Positions 40,687 to 50,657 are shown, numbered from the stretch's first letter. The stretch is 64,000 nucleotides of DNA from Streptomyces sp. 135 (GCF_020026305.1 NZ_CP075691.1:3410001-3474000), one strand, 5' to 3'. The notes: generated by a model not told the origin, from the letters alone. Translations and numbers: made by a program.

Positions 40687-41211
40687 ATGAACGACAGAGC
40701 GCCGGCGCCGGGAGGGCTCGCGCTGGTCCAGGAGCTGGTGAACACGCTGGACTTGGCGAGCGGCGCGGACGCCCTGGACACCGAGTCGGGGCGCGGTGCC
40801 TTCGGGCTCGCCCCGCAGGACGTGGACGCGGCGCGCGAACTGCGGGAATCCCTGCGGGCGGCGTGCCTCGCGCACGCCGGACACCCGGCGCACGGGCCGG
40901 TACGGGAGCTGAGCGAACTGCTGGCCCAGGGGCCGCTGCTGGTGGAGGTGGACGGCGCGACGGGCGCCGCGTCACTCGTCCCCGCGGACGGCCCGACGCT
41001 CACCGCGCGGGTGGCCTCGGCGATCGCGGAGGCGCTCACCGCCGGGACGTGGCTGCGCCTCAAGGCGTGCGAGGCGGTCACCTGCCACTGGGCCTACTAC
41101 GACCGCAGCCCGGCGGGCCGGAGCCGGTGGTGTGACATGGGCGTGTGCGGGGCGCGCGCGAAGATGCGGGCGTACCGGGCCCGCAAGGCGGCACCCGGCA
41201 CGTCTTCCTAG
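40687..41211 (+). CDS. CGNR zinc-finger / ABATE domain protein
   Basis: A 174-residue protein with an ABATE-type N-terminal domain (GGLALVQELVNTLDLASGAD) and a C-terminal zinc-finger motif: Cys128, Cys133, Cys149 and Cys154, the last within WCDMGVCGARAKMRAYRAR. The usual CGNR tetrapeptide is CGAR here. Members of this family are predicted stress-related transcription regulators. The divergent arrangement with the VOC pair suggests it controls them. Confidence 0.85.
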   Translation: MNDRAPAPGGLALVQELVNTLDLASGADALDTESGRGAFGLAPQDVDAARELRESLRAACLAHAGHPAHGPVRELSELLAQGPLLVEVDGATGAASLVPADGPTLTARVASAIAEALTAGTWLRLKACEAVTCHWAYYDRSPAGRSRWCDMGVCGARAKMRAYRARKAAPGTSS

Positions 41212-41235
41212 CCTCTGTGGTGCCCCGCGCCCGTC

Positions 41236-42579
41236 TCAGGCCGCGGGCCTGCCCATGGCGCGGTAGGTCCAGCCCGCCGCCCGCCAGGCCTGCGGGTCGA
41301 GGGCGTTGCGGCCGTCGAGGATGACCGGGGTCGTCGCCACGGAGGCGAGCGCCGCCGGGTCGAGCTCGCGGAACTCGCGCCACTCCGTGAGGTGCAGCAC
41401 GACGTCCGCGCCGCGCACCGCGTCCATCGCCGAGTCCGCGTAGCCGAGGGTGGGGAAGAGGCGGCGGGCGTTCACCATGCCCTTGGGGTCGTACACCGTG
41501 ACCTGGCCGCCCTGGAGGTGGATCTGCCCGGCGACGTTGAGCGCCGGGGAGTCGCGGACGTCGTCGGAGTCCGGCTTGAACGTGGCACCGAGCACCGCGA
41601 CCCGCTTGCCGAGGAAGGAGCCGCCGCCCAGCGCCTCGCGGGCCATCTCGACCATCTGGCCGCGCCGGCGCATGTTGATCGAGTCGATCTCGCGCAGGAA
41701 CGTCAGGGCCTGGTCGGCGCCCAGCTCGCCCGCCCGCGCCATGAACGCGCGGATGTCCTTGGGCAGGCAGCCGCCGCCGAAGCCGATTCCGGCCCGGAGG
41801 AACTTCTTGCCGATCCGGTCGTCGTGACCGAGGGCCTCCGCGAGCTGTACGACGTCACCGCCGGCCGCCTCGCAGACCTCGGCCATGGCGTTGATGAAGG
41901 AGATCTTCGTGGCGAGGAAGGAGTTCGCCGAGGTCTTGACCAGCTCCGCCGTCGGGAAGTCGGTGACGACGAAGGGCGAGCCCTCGGCGATCGGCGTCGC
42001 GTAGACCTCGCGCAGCAGCTTCTCGGCGCGCTCACTGCGTACGCCGACCACGATGCGGTCCGGGTGCAGCGTGTCCTGCACGGCGAAGCCCTCGCGCAGG
42101 AACTCGGGGTTCCACGCCAGCTCGACCTCGTCGCCCGCGGGGGCCAGCTCGGCGAGGCGGGCGGCGAGCCGGTCCGCGCTGCCGACCGGCACGGTGGACT
42201 TGCCGACGACCAGCGACGCCTTGGTGAGGTGCTTGGCGAGGGACTCCAGCGCGGTGTCGACGTACGACATGTCGCAGGCGTACTCGCCGTGCTTCTGCGG
42301 GGTGTTCACGCAGATGAAGTGGACGTCGCCGAAGTCCGCGGCCGCCGCCGGGTCCGTCGTGAAGCGCAGCCGCCCGCTGGAGCCCTCGATGCCCGCGACG
42401 TGCTTGCGCAGCAGCTCCTCCAGGCCGGGCTCGTACATCGGGACCTCGCCCCGCTGGAGCATCTCGACCTTCTCGCTCACCACGTCGAGACCGAGGACCT
42501 CGAAGCCGAGTTCGGCCATGGCCGCGGCGTGCGTGGCGCCGAGATAGCCGGTGCCGATCACGGTGATCTTGAGGGCCAT
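41236..42579 (-). CDS. UDP-glucose/GDP-mannose dehydrogenase family protein
   Basis: A 447-residue NAD-dependent enzyme that oxidises a nucleotide sugar C6 alcohol to the acid. The N-terminal Rossmann motif KITVIGTGYLGATHAAAMAE, the hinge motif LREGFAVQDTLHPDRIVVG near residue 160, the catalytic cysteine in FGGGCLPKD near residue 270 and the C-terminal UDP-binding domain (VLGATFKPDSDDVRDSPALN) are all present. UDP-glucose is the likeliest substrate, giving UDP-glucuronate for envelope polymers. ATG 42579 (MALKITVIG) is chosen over a longer frame to 42690. Confidence 0.93.
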   Translation of the reverse strand: MALKITVIGTGYLGATHAAAMAELGFEVLGLDVVSEKVEMLQRGEVPMYEPGLEELLRKHVAGIEGSSGRLRFTTDPAAAADFGDVHFICVNTPQKHGEYACDMSYVDTALESLAKHLTKASLVVGKSTVPVGSADRLAARLAELAPAGDEVELAWNPEFLREGFAVQDTLHPDRIVVGVRSERAEKLLREVYATPIAEGSPFVVTDFPTAELVKTSANSFLATKISFINAMAEVCEAAGGDVVQLAEALGHDDRIGKKFLRAGIGFGGGCLPKDIRAFMARAGELGADQALTFLREIDSINMRRRGQMVEMAREALGGGSFLGKRVAVLGATFKPDSDDVRDSPALNVAGQIHLQGGQVTVYDPKGMVNARRLFPTLGYADSAMDAVRGADVVLHLTEWREFRELDPAALASVATTPVILDGRNALDPQAWRAAGWTYRAMGRPAA

Positions 42580-42726
42580 GCGGTGCTCCAGACGGTCTGC
42601 GGGGGCTTGCTGCTGCCGTGCGTTGACCGAGCATAGTCGGGCGTCGACAGGCCTCTCACCGGGCACATTTCCCGCTGTCGCCAAGCTCACGTATCCACCG
42701 CACGGGCGACACCACTAAAATTTGGG

Positions 42727-42740
42727 TTACTTAACGGTAA
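42727..42740. promoter_or_regulatory. TTACTTAACGGTAA dyad before acyl-CoA dehydrogenase
   Basis: TTAC and GTAA arms flank an AT-richer core, 27 nt before the start of the acyl-CoA dehydrogenase gene. The locally low G/C content suggests promoter DNA. A fatty-acid-responsive repressor site is one possibility. Confidence 0.3.
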
Positions 42741-42766
42741 TTAGCATCCTTGGAGCGTGAGAGACC

Positions 42767-43939
42767 TTGGCCGGATCGGCTGATTTCGACCTGTACCGCC
42801 CGTCCGAGGAGCACGACATGCTCCGGGACGCGATCCGTTCGCTGGCCGAGGCGAAGATCGCGCCGTTCGCCGCCGCGGTGGACGAGGAGGCCCGCTTCCC
42901 GCAGGAGGCCCTCGACGCGCTGGTCGCGAACGACCTGCACGCCGTGCACGTCCCCGAGAGCTACGGCGGCGCGGGCGCCGACGCCCTGGCGACCGTCATC
43001 GTGATCGAGGAAGTGGCCCGCGTCTGCGCCAGCTCCTCCCTCATCCCGGCCGTGAACAAGCTCGGCTCGCTGCCCGTCATCCTCTCCGGCTCCGAGGAGC
43101 TGAAGAAGAGGTACATGACGCCGCTCGCCAAGGGCGAGGGCATGTTCTCGTACTGCCTGAGCGAGCCGGACGCGGGTTCGGACGCCGCCGGCATGAAGAC
43201 GAAGGCGGTCCGCGACGGCGACGGCTACGTCCTCAACGGCGTGAAGCGCTGGATCACCAACGCGGGCGTCTCCGAGTACTACACGGTCATGGCCGTCACC
43301 GACCCGACCAAGCGCTCGAAGGGCATCAGCGCCTTCGTCGTCGAGAAGGGTGACGAGGGCGTCTCCTTCGGCGCCCCGGAGAAGAAGCTCGGCATCAAGG
43401 GCTCCCCCACGCGCGAGGTCTACCTCGACAACGTCCGCATCCCCGCCGACCGCATGATCGGCGAGGAAGGCACCGGCTTCGCGACCGCGATGAAGACCCT
43501 GGACCACACCCGCATCACCATCGCGGCGCAGGCCCTCGGCATCGCGCAGGGCGCCCTCGACTACGCCAAGGGCTACGTCCAGGAGCGCAAGCAGTTCGGG
43601 AAGCCGATCGCCGACTTCCAGGGCATCCAGTTCATGCTCGCCGACATGGCGATGAAGATCGAGGCCGCGCGCCAGCTGACGTACGCGGCGGCCGCCAAGT
43701 CGGAGCGCGTTGCCGCCGGAGGTGGAGAAAGGGACCTGACCTTCCAGGGCGCCGCCGCCAAGTGCTTCGCCTCGGACGTCGCGATGGAGGTCACCACGGA
43801 CGCCGTCCAGCTCCTCGGCGGCTACGGCTACACCCGTGACTACCCCGTCGAGCGCATGATGCGCGACGCGAAGATCACGCAGATCTACGAGGGCACGAAC
43901 CAGGTCCAGCGCATCGTGATGGCGCGGAACCTGCCGTAG
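42767..43939 (+). CDS. acyl-CoA dehydrogenase
   Basis: A 390-residue FAD enzyme catalysing alpha,beta-dehydrogenation of acyl-CoA. Typical blocks are visible: YCLSEPDAGSDAAGMKTKAV near residue 128, GVKRWITNAGVSEYYTVMAV near 157, ERKQFGKPIADFQGIQFMLA near 273 and the C-terminal catalytic-base region IYEGTNQVQRIVMAR near 375. The start is TTG 42767 with GGAG about 11 nt upstream. Chain-length specificity cannot be inferred; the sequence resembles short/branched-chain members. Confidence 0.93.
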   Translation: MAGSADFDLYRPSEEHDMLRDAIRSLAEAKIAPFAAAVDEEARFPQEALDALVANDLHAVHVPESYGGAGADALATVIVIEEVARVCASSSLIPAVNKLGSLPVILSGSEELKKRYMTPLAKGEGMFSYCLSEPDAGSDAAGMKTKAVRDGDGYVLNGVKRWITNAGVSEYYTVMAVTDPTKRSKGISAFVVEKGDEGVSFGAPEKKLGIKGSPTREVYLDNVRIPADRMIGEEGTGFATAMKTLDHTRITIAAQALGIAQGALDYAKGYVQERKQFGKPIADFQGIQFMLADMAMKIEAARQLTYAAAAKSERVAAGGGERDLTFQGAAAKCFASDVAMEVTTDAVQLLGGYGYTRDYPVERMMRDAKITQIYEGTNQVQRIVMARNLP

Positions 43940-44031
43940 TTCCGGCCGGCCACGGGAATTCGTCCGTCCACAGCGATGAGTTTCCGTGGCCCCGGCGGTC
44001 CTTCCTGTCGTCGATGACATGGGAGGGACAC

Positions 44032-44685
44032 ATGAAACAGCCGGAACAGCTGGTGCGGGTGCAGAACTTCACCGTCTCCAGCGACGGGTTCGGTGCCGGT
44101 GAGGGCCAGTGCCTGGAGCGGCCCTTCGGGCACGCCGATCCCGGTGAGATGTTCGCCTGGGCGGGGGCCACGGCGAGCTGGCCCAATCGCACCGATCCGG
44201 GCGGCGGCCGCGGCCTCGACGACTACTTCACGCGTGACTTCGCGCGGAACATCGGCGCGGAGATCATGGGCCGCAACAAGTTCGGGCCCCAGCGCGGGCC
44301 CTGGACCGACCACGAGTGGCGCGGCTGGTGGGGCGACGAGCCGCCGTTCCACACCCCGGTGTTCGTCATGACGCACCACGAGCGGCCGTCTTTCACGCTC
44401 TCCGACACGACGTTCCACTTCGTCGACGGCGACCCGGCCACGGTCCTCGCGCGGGCGCGGGAGGCGGCGGGCGGCAAGGACGTCCGGCTGGGCGGCGGGG
44501 CGACCACCATCCGGGAATTCCTCGACGCCGGCCTCGTCGACACCCTGCACGTGGTGGTCTCGCCGGTGCGGCTCGGCTCCGGCGTACGCCTGTGGAAGTC
44601 GCCGGACGAGCTGCTCGACCGGTACCACCTGGACGTCGTGCCCAGCCCGAGCGGCGTGACGCACCACGTGTTCTGGCGCAAGTGA
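44032..44685 (+). CDS. dihydrofolate reductase family (RibD C-terminal-like) protein
   Basis: A 217-residue protein with the DHFR/RibD-C fold: VRVQNFTVSSDGFGAGEGQC at the N-terminus, AEIMGRNKFGPQRGPW near residue 82, and DVRLGGGATTIREFLDAGLV near 150, the NADPH-binding glycine motif. Such proteins are NAD(P)H reductases of unknown substrate, not true folate enzymes. ATG 44032 follows GGGAGG by about 5 nt. Confidence 0.85.
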   Translation: MKQPEQLVRVQNFTVSSDGFGAGEGQCLERPFGHADPGEMFAWAGATASWPNRTDPGGGRGLDDYFTRDFARNIGAEIMGRNKFGPQRGPWTDHEWRGWWGDEPPFHTPVFVMTHHERPSFTLSDTTFHFVDGDPATVLARAREAAGGKDVRLGGGATTIREFLDAGLVDTLHVVVSPVRLGSGVRLWKSPDELLDRYHLDVVPSPSGVTHHVFWRK

Positions 44686-44728
44686 CGCGGGGCCGCTCGG
44701 GCCGTGTGCTCTGGCCGCTGGTCCGGTT

Positions 44729-45934
44729 CTAGCCGTCCAGCTGCTCCAGCGTGGCGACGGACGGGCCCCTGCGGGCCTGTACGTCCCTCGCCACGTCCTC
44801 GGCGGCGCCCAGCACCCGTACCGCGTTCTGCCAGGTCAGCTTGGCGAGGTCGGCCTTGGACCAGCCGCGGCCGAGCAGCTCGGCGATCAGGTTCGGGTAG
44901 CCCGCCACGTCGTCCAGGCCGTCGGGCGTGAACGCCGTGCCGTCGTAGTCGCCGCCGATGCCGATGTGGTCGATGCCCGCGACCTCGCGCATGTGGTCGA
45001 GGTGGTCGGCGACCGTAGCCGTCGTCGCGACCGGGCGCGGCGTCGACTCCTCGAAGGCCTCGTGGACCTTCATCGCCTCCGGCGTCGTGTCGAGGTGGTG
45101 GAAGCCGTGCGCGCGCATGTTCTCGTCGGCGGCCGCCGTCCAGTCGACCGCCGCCTGGAGGACGAACTTCGGTACGAACGTCACCATCGCCACGCCGCCA
45201 TTGGCGGGCAGCCGCTCCAGGACGTCGTCCGGGATGTTGCGCGGGTGGTCGCACACCGCCCGCGCCGACGAGTGCGAGAAGATCACCGGCGCCACCGAGG
45301 TGTCCAGGGCCGCCCGCATCGTCGTCGCCGCCACGTGGGAGAGGTCGACCAGCATGCCGACGCGGTTCATCTCGCGTACGACCTCGTGGCCGAAGGGCGA
45401 CAGGCCGCCGACGCCCGGCTCGTCCGTCGCCGAGTCCGCCCACGCGATGTTGTCGTTGTGCGTGAGCGTCATGTAGCGCACGCCGAGCGTGTGCAGCGCC
45501 CGCAGCGTGGCGAGGGAGTTGTTGATGGAGTGGCCGCCCTCGGCGCCCATCAGGGAGGCGATACGGCCCTCGGAGCGGGCCTTCTCCATGTCCGCCGCCG
45601 TCAGTGCGCGGGCCAGGTCCGCGGGGTGGCGGGACAGCAACTGCTCGACGCAGTCGATCTGTTCGAGCGTGGCGCTGACCGCCGCGTCACCGGCCAGGTC
45701 CGTGCGGACGTACACCGACCAGAACTGCGCGCCGACACCGCCGGCGCGCAGCCGGGCGATGTCGGTGTGCAGGTGGCCCGTCTGGTCGGCGGCGATGTCG
45801 AGGCGGTCGAGGTCGTAGCCCGCCTTCTCGCGCAGGGCCCACGGCAGGTCGTTGTGGCCGTCGACGACCGGGAACTCGGCGAGCAGGGCGCGCGCCTCGC
45901 CGTGCGGGGCGGGTGCTTCGTCGGGGGGTGTCAT
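44729..45934 (-). CDS. membrane (renal-type) dipeptidase
   Basis: A 401-residue zinc dipeptidase of peptidase family M19. The ligands are intact: [14 protein letters not shown] (His27, Asp29), MGAEGGHSI (bridging Glu), [27 protein letters not shown] and the catalytic Asp in GIGGDYDG. It hydrolyses dipeptides, including those with D-residues. It has no signal peptide, so it is probably cytoplasmic. The adjacent purE ends 4 nt beyond its start region on the same strand, suggesting transcription with purK-purE. It is paralogous to the ligand-less protein at 38608. Confidence 0.92.
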   Translation of the reverse strand: MTPPDEAPAPHGEARALLAEFPVVDGHNDLPWALREKAGYDLDRLDIAADQTGHLHTDIARLRAGGVGAQFWSVYVRTDLAGDAAVSATLEQIDCVEQLLSRHPADLARALTAADMEKARSEGRIASLMGAEGGHSINNSLATLRALHTLGVRYMTLTHNDNIAWADSATDEPGVGGLSPFGHEVVREMNRVGMLVDLSHVAATTMRAALDTSVAPVIFSHSSARAVCDHPRNIPDDVLERLPANGGVAMVTFVPKFVLQAAVDWTAAADENMRAHGFHHLDTTPEAMKVHEAFEESTPRPVATTATVADHLDHMREVAGIDHIGIGGDYDGTAFTPDGLDDVAGYPNLIAELLGRGWSKADLAKLTWQNAVRVLGAAEDVARDVQARRGPSVATLEQLDG

Positions 45935-45938
45935 GCGA

Positions 45939-46481
45939 TCACTTTCCCGAACCGAAGCCGAATCCGGAACCCGCTCCCTCGACCTTGGTGCGCAGCCGCT
46001 TGCCCTTCTCCGTCGCCTGGTCGTTCAGATCCTGCTGGAACTCCCGCATACGGGACAGGAGTTCGGCGTCGTGGGCCGCGAGGATCCGGGCCGCGAGCAG
46101 GCCGGCGTTGCGCGCGCCGCCGACGGAGACCGTCGCCACCGGGACACCGGCGGGCATCTGCACGATGGACAGGAGGCTGTCCATGCCGTCGAGGTACTTC
46201 AGCGGGACCGGCACGCCGATCACCGGCAGCGGCGTCACGGACGCCAGCATGCCGGGCAGGTGGGCGGCGCCGCCCGCGCCAGCGATGATCGCCTTCAGGC
46301 CGCGGTCGGCCGCCTGCTCGCCGTACGCGATCATCTCGCGCGGCATGCGGTGCGCGGAGACGACGTCGACCTCGTAGGCCACCTCGAACTCGTCCAGGGC
46401 CTTGGCGGCGGCCTCCATGACGGGCCAGTCCGAGTCGGAGCCCATGACGATGCCGATGACGGGGGTGACGGAAGAGCTCAT
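45939..46481 (-). CDS. purE: 5-(carboxyamino)imidazole ribonucleotide mutase
   Basis: A 180-residue class I PurE that converts N5-CAIR to CAIR in de novo purine synthesis. Signature motifs: [20 protein letters not shown] at the N-terminus, [20 protein letters not shown] near 38, and [19 protein letters not shown] near 65. ATG 46481 overlaps the purK stop by 4 nt, so the two steps are coupled. A short Gly/Phe-rich tail ([12 protein letters not shown]) extends beyond the family core. Confidence 0.95.
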   Translation of the reverse strand: MSSSVTPVIGIVMGSDSDWPVMEAAAKALDEFEVAYEVDVVSAHRMPREMIAYGEQAADRGLKAIIAGAGGAAHLPGMLASVTPLPVIGVPVPLKYLDGMDSLLSIVQMPAGVPVATVSVGGARNAGLLAARILAAHDAELLSRMREFQQDLNDQATEKGKRLRTKVEGAGSGFGFGSGK

Positions 46482-47617
46482 TCGGTGATCGTCCCTCTGA
46501 GGTAGCCGGCTGCGTGGCGGGCGCGGTCGAGGACCTCGTCCAGGTCGTCGCCGTAGGTGTTGACGTGGCCGACCTTGCGGCCGGGCTTCACGTCCTTTCC
46601 GTACATGTGGATCTTGAGCTGCGGGTCGCGGGCCATGCAGTGCAGGTACGCGGCGTACATGTCGGGGTAGTCGCCGCCCAGCACGTTGGCCATGACGGTC
46701 CACTTGGCGCGCGGGCGCGGGTCGCCGAGCGGCAGGTCGAGGACCGCGCGCACGTGGTTGGCGAACTGCGAGGTGATCGCGCCGTCCTGCGTCCAGTGGC
46801 CGGAGTTGTGCGGGCGCATCGCCAGTTCGTTGACCAGGATGCGTCCGTCGGCCGTCTCGAAGAGCTCGACGGCGAGGTGGCCCACCACGCCCAGTTCCTT
46901 CGCGACACCGAGGGCCAACTCCTGGGCCCGGCCCGCGAGTTCCTCCGAGAGGCCGGGTGCGGGGGCGATCACCGTGTCGCACACGCCGTCGACCTGCTGG
47001 GACTCGACCACGGGGTAGGCGACGGCCTGGCCGTGCGGCGAGCGGACGACGTTCGCCGCCAGTTCGCGTACGAAGTCGACCTTCTCCTCGGCGAGCACCG
47101 GGACGCCGGCCCGGAAGGGTTCCGCCGCGTCCTCGACGGAACGCACGAACCACACCCCCTTCCCGTCGTATCCGCCACGCACCGTCTTCAGGATGACCGG
47201 GAAGCCGTCGCCCTCGGCCGCGAAGGCGGCCACGTCGGCCGGGTCCTCCACGATCCGGTGGCGCGGGCACGGCACGCCGATCTCCATGAGCTTCTCGCGC
47301 ATCACGCCCTTGTCCTGGGCGTGCACCAACGCGTCGGGCCCCGGACGGACGGGGATGCCGTCCGCCTCCAGGGCCCTGAGGTGCTCGGTGGGTACGTGTT
47401 CGTGATCGAAGGTGATCACGTCGCAGCCCCGCGCGAAGTCACGCAGCGTGTCCAGGTCGCGATAGTCGCCGATGACGACATCGCCGACGACCTGCGCCGC
47501 GGAATCCAGCGGGGTGTCACTGAGGAGCTTGAATTTCAGGCCGAGGGGGATGCCCGCCTCGTGGGTCATGCGGGCGAGCTGACCGCCGCCGACCATGCCG
47601 ACTACCGGGAACGTCAC
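46478..47617 (-). CDS. purK: 5-(carboxyamino)imidazole ribonucleotide synthase
   Basis: A 379-residue ATP-grasp enzyme making N5-CAIR from AIR, bicarbonate and ATP. It starts [20 protein letters not shown] at GTG 47617 (frame open further upstream without a better start). The ATP-grasp core includes [18 protein letters not shown] near 146 and [20 protein letters not shown] near 255. The 4-nt overlap with purE is typical of actinobacterial purKE operons. Confidence 0.95.
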   Translation of the reverse strand: MTFPVVGMVGGGQLARMTHEAGIPLGLKFKLLSDTPLDSAAQVVGDVVIGDYRDLDTLRDFARGCDVITFDHEHVPTEHLRALEADGIPVRPGPDALVHAQDKGVMREKLMEIGVPCPRHRIVEDPADVAAFAAEGDGFPVILKTVRGGYDGKGVWFVRSVEDAAEPFRAGVPVLAEEKVDFVRELAANVVRSPHGQAVAYPVVESQQVDGVCDTVIAPAPGLSEELAGRAQELALGVAKELGVVGHLAVELFETADGRILVNELAMRPHNSGHWTQDGAITSQFANHVRAVLDLPLGDPRPRAKWTVMANVLGGDYPDMYAAYLHCMARDPQLKIHMYGKDVKPGRKVGHVNTYGDDLDEVLDRARHAAGYLRGTITE

Positions 47618-47845
47618 ACCCCCAGGGTATCGGCCGCTTCCGGCCACCCCGGAACCGCAGGGGCCAAGGGCGCCCCGACGCCTCCCGGCACGGTGCCGCC
47701 ACGGCGTCCGGACGCCCGCGCGCGCCGGAAAGGCCCGCTGGTTAGCATGGCTGGGTCGACACGACCGAAACACCAATCCGTCGGCACGTACACGAGCCGG
47801 GGCATGCCGCCCCGTTACGAACCGACGGGGGCTGGGGCGACCACC

Positions 47846-48373
47846 ATGACGGAACGGGGCGCACTTCGGGGACGACTGGACCAGCTATGGCGCGAGATCG
47901 CCAAGTTCGGGGCCGTGGGGGCGGTCGGCACACTGGTCAACTTCGCTGTCTTCAACCTCGTACGCCATGTCACGGATCTGCACGTCGTGCGCGCGAGCGT
48001 GATCGCGACGGTCGTCGCCATCGTCTTCAACTACGTGGGCTTCCGTTACTTCACGTACCGGGACCGTGACAAGAGTGGCCGTACCAAGGAACTCACGCTG
48101 TTCCTGCTGTTCAGCTCGGTCGGCCTGGTGATCGAGAACGGCGTGCTCTACGCCGCGACGTACTGGTTCGGCTGGGACGGCAGGCTCGCGGCCAACTTCT
48201 TCAAGTTCCTCGGCATGGGCATCGCCACGCTCTTCCGCTTCTGGTCCTACCGCACGTGGGTGTTCAAGGCGCTGCCCGCGCGCGAGGCCGTCGCGCATGC
48301 GGAATCGTTCCTGGAGAAGGAGCCGCTGCGCGGGGAGCCGGACGAGCGGCCCGTGGCGCGGCGCACCGGCTGA
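47846..48373 (+). CDS. GtrA family membrane protein
   Basis: A 175-residue protein with four transmembrane helices: IAKFGAVGAVGTLVNFAVFN, VIATVVAIVFNYVGFRYFTY, LFLLFSSVGLVIENGVLYAA and FFKFLGMGIATLFRFWSYRT. The layout and the GxxGTLVNF motif match GtrA-like flippases or accessory proteins that move lipid-linked sugars across the membrane in polysaccharide synthesis. ATG 47846 is used; ATG 47804 would add 14 residues. It is divergent from purK. The C-terminal tail is charged. Confidence 0.9.
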   Translation: MTERGALRGRLDQLWREIAKFGAVGAVGTLVNFAVFNLVRHVTDLHVVRASVIATVVAIVFNYVGFRYFTYRDRDKSGRTKELTLFLLFSSVGLVIENGVLYAATYWFGWDGRLAANFFKFLGMGIATLFRFWSYRTWVFKALPAREAVAHAESFLEKEPLRGEPDERPVARRTG

Positions 48374-48376
48374 CGC

Positions 48377-49645
48377 TCACCTGACCGTCTCCGCCGCCGC
48401 CTCCGTCTTCGACACCGGCGTACGCGACAGGAAGAGGCCGAAGACCGGCGGCTTCGTCTGGAGCATCTCCAGGCGGCCGCCGTCCGCCTCGGCCAGGTCC
48501 CGGGCCACGGCGAGGCCGATGCCGGTGGAGTTGCGGCCGCTGATGGTCCGCTCGAAGATCCGCGCCCCGAGGTCGGGCGGCACGCCGGGGCCCTCGTCCG
48601 TGACCTCGATGACGGCCTGGTTGCCGGTGACGCGGGTGCGCAGGGCGACCGTGCCGCCGCCGTGCATCAGGGAGTTCTCGATCAAGGCCGCCAGGACCTG
48701 TGCGACCGCGCCCGGCGTGCCCACCGCCTCCAGGTGCCGCTTGCCCGAGCTGACGATGGCGCGGCCAGCGCTGCGGTAGGCGGGGCGCCACTCCTCCAGC
48801 TGCTGCTTGATGACCTCGTCCAGGTCGAAGGCGACGGCGGAGCCGGTACGGGGGTCGCGGGAGTTGGTGAGCAGCCGCTCCACGACGTCGGTGAGCCGCT
48901 CCACCTGCGCCAGCGCGATGGTCGCCTCCTCCTTCACCGTGTCCAGCTCGTCGGTGACGGTGATCTCCTCCAGGCGCATGGACAGGGCGGTCAGCGGGGT
49001 CCGCAGCTGGTGGGAGGCGTCGGCGGCCAGGCGCCGCTCGGCGGTCAGCATGCGGCCGATGCGGTCGGCGGAGGCGTCCAGGACGTCGGCGACGCGGTCC
49101 AGCTCCGGTACTCCGTACCGCTTGTGGCGGGGGCGGGAGTCTCCGGAGCCGAGGCGCTCGGCGGTCTCGGCGAGGTCGGTGAGCGGGGAGGTCAGGCGGT
49201 TGGCCTGACGGACGGCGAGGAGCACCGCGGCGATGATCGCGAGCAGGGCCACGGCGGCGATGATCAGCAGGGTGCGGCCGACCTCGCGGGTGACGGCGTC
49301 CTTCGGTTCCTGGACGGTGACCTGTTCGCCCTGCTCGCCGGGGCGGGTGGCGCTGATCACGTCGCCGGTGGGCCGCTTGCCGATCTCGATGGGGGCGCGG
49401 CCGGGCATGTCGATGCGGGCGTAGCGGGCGGTGGCGACCTGGTCGCGCAGGATGGCGGCGCTGATCCGCTCCTGGCTGATCAGCCGGCTGTCGACGATGC
49501 TGGCGAGGCGCATGGCCTCGGAGTCCACGCGCTCCTGGGCGCTGCTGCTGATCGTCCTGGTCTCGACGATGACGAGGCTGACGCCGAAGACGGCGATCAC
49601 GACGAGGACGACGGCGAGGGTGGAGTTGATCAGTCGGCGGCGCAT
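48377..49645 (-). CDS. two-component sensor histidine kinase
   Basis: A 422-residue membrane kinase with transmembrane helices near residues 8-28 and 123-146 flanking a roughly 95-residue extracytoplasmic sensor, then a HAMP-like linker. The phospho-acceptor motif DASHQLRTPLTALSMRLEEI places His212; the N box LAALIENSLMHGGGTV and G boxes DEGPGVPPDLGARIFER and STGIGLAVARDLAEADGG complete the ATPase. The partner response regulator lies upstream on the same strand but is separated by 334 nt of repeats. The signal is unknown. Confidence 0.92.
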   Translation of the reverse strand: MRRRLINSTLAVVLVVIAVFGVSLVIVETRTISSSAQERVDSEAMRLASIVDSRLISQERISAAILRDQVATARYARIDMPGRAPIEIGKRPTGDVISATRPGEQGEQVTVQEPKDAVTREVGRTLLIIAAVALLAIIAAVLLAVRQANRLTSPLTDLAETAERLGSGDSRPRHKRYGVPELDRVADVLDASADRIGRMLTAERRLAADASHQLRTPLTALSMRLEEITVTDELDTVKEEATIALAQVERLTDVVERLLTNSRDPRTGSAVAFDLDEVIKQQLEEWRPAYRSAGRAIVSSGKRHLEAVGTPGAVAQVLAALIENSLMHGGGTVALRTRVTGNQAVIEVTDEGPGVPPDLGARIFERTISGRNSTGIGLAVARDLAEADGGRLEMLQTKPPVFGLFLSRTPVSKTEAAAETVR

Positions 49646-49694
49646 TCACTCAGTGTCGCGGATCGGGGGCCGTCCGGGGGTGCGGGTGGTGGCC

Positions 49695-49979
49695 GCGGGG
49701 TGGCCGCCCCCCTAGGGGCGCGGGGAACTGCGCGACCAGCCACGGACGGCCTGCGGCGGCTGACCGACCGGAACCACGCAGACGCGTCTGCCTCCGGCGG
49801 TGTCACGGGCGGGTGCGGGTCGGACTCGGCTGAGCGCGCAGTTCCCCACGCCCCTTACGGGGGCTGGGCCTAGGCCCCGTTCTCGCCGCAGCCGCAGACC
49901 CGTCTGCCCCGGGCCGGCTCGCGGGCGGGTGCGGGGCTGCCTCGCTTGCTCGCGCAGTTCCCCGCGCCCCCTACGGGGC
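49695..49979. repeat. composite dispersed repeat cassette, 3 core copies
   Basis: Three copies of the core related to GCGCAGTTCCCCGCGCCCCT occur: one reversed near 49717-49745, and two forward near 49831-49862 and 49948-49979. Each ends in a short hairpin such as CCCCTTACGGGG. Flanking stretches like GCGGGCGGGTGCGGG also recur. The cassette fills the spacer between the response regulator and kinase genes and resembles the one at 53.6 kb. Confidence 0.7.
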
Positions 49980-50657
49980 TCAGCTCTTCTCGAAGCGGAA
50001 ACCCACGCCCCGCACCGTCGCGATGTACCGCGGATTCGCTGCGTCGTCGCCGAGCTTCTTGCGGAGCCAGGAGATGTGCATGTCCAGGGTCTTGGTGGAC
50101 GACCACCACGTCGTGTCCCAGACCTCCCGCATCAGCTGGTCGCGCGTGACGACCCGGCCCGCGTCACGCACGAGGACCCGGAGGAGGTCGAACTCCTTTG
50201 CCGTGAGCTGGAGTTCCTCCTCACCCATCCAGGCCCGGTGCGACTCGACGTCGATCCGTACGCCGTGCGTGGACGGCGCCTCCTTGTGCTCCGTGGCCCC
50301 GCGCCGCAACAGGGCCCGCACCCGGGCCAGCAGCTCCGCGAGGCGGAACGGCTTGGTCACGTAGTCGTCGGCGCCCGCGTCCAGACCGACGACGGTGTCC
50401 ACCTCGTCGGCGCGCGCGGTGAGGATGAGGATCGGCACCGTGAGCCCGTCCGCGCGCAGCCGGCGGGCGACCTCCAGGCCGTCCATGCCGGGCAGCCCGA
50501 GATCGAGCACGACAAGATCGACGCCGCCCTGAAGTCCGGCGTCGAGGGCGGTCGGGCCGTCCTCGCGCACTTCGACCTCGTAACCCTCCCTGCGCAGGGC
50601 GCGGGCCAGCGGCTCCGAGATGGACGCGTCGTCCTCGGCGAGCAGTACACGGGTCAT
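49980..50657 (-). CDS. OmpR-family response regulator
   Basis: A 225-residue DNA-binding regulator. The receiver domain (1-120) has acidic residues Asp9/Asp10, the phosphorylated Asp52 in LVVLDLGLPGMDG, and Lys in DDYVTKPF. The winged-helix effector domain covers about 130-225 (LTAKEFDLLRVLVRDAGRVV to YIATVRGVGFRFE). ATG 50657 (MTRVLLAEDD) is the canonical start. It presumably answers to the histidine kinase downstream on the same strand. Confidence 0.93.
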   Translation of the reverse strand: MTRVLLAEDDASISEPLARALRREGYEVEVREDGPTALDAGLQGGVDLVVLDLGLPGMDGLEVARRLRADGLTVPILILTARADEVDTVVGLDAGADDYVTKPFRLAELLARVRALLRRGATEHKEAPSTHGVRIDVESHRAWMGEEELQLTAKEFDLLRVLVRDAGRVVTRDQLMREVWDTTWWSSTKTLDMHISWLRKKLGDDAANPRYIATVRGVGFRFEKS

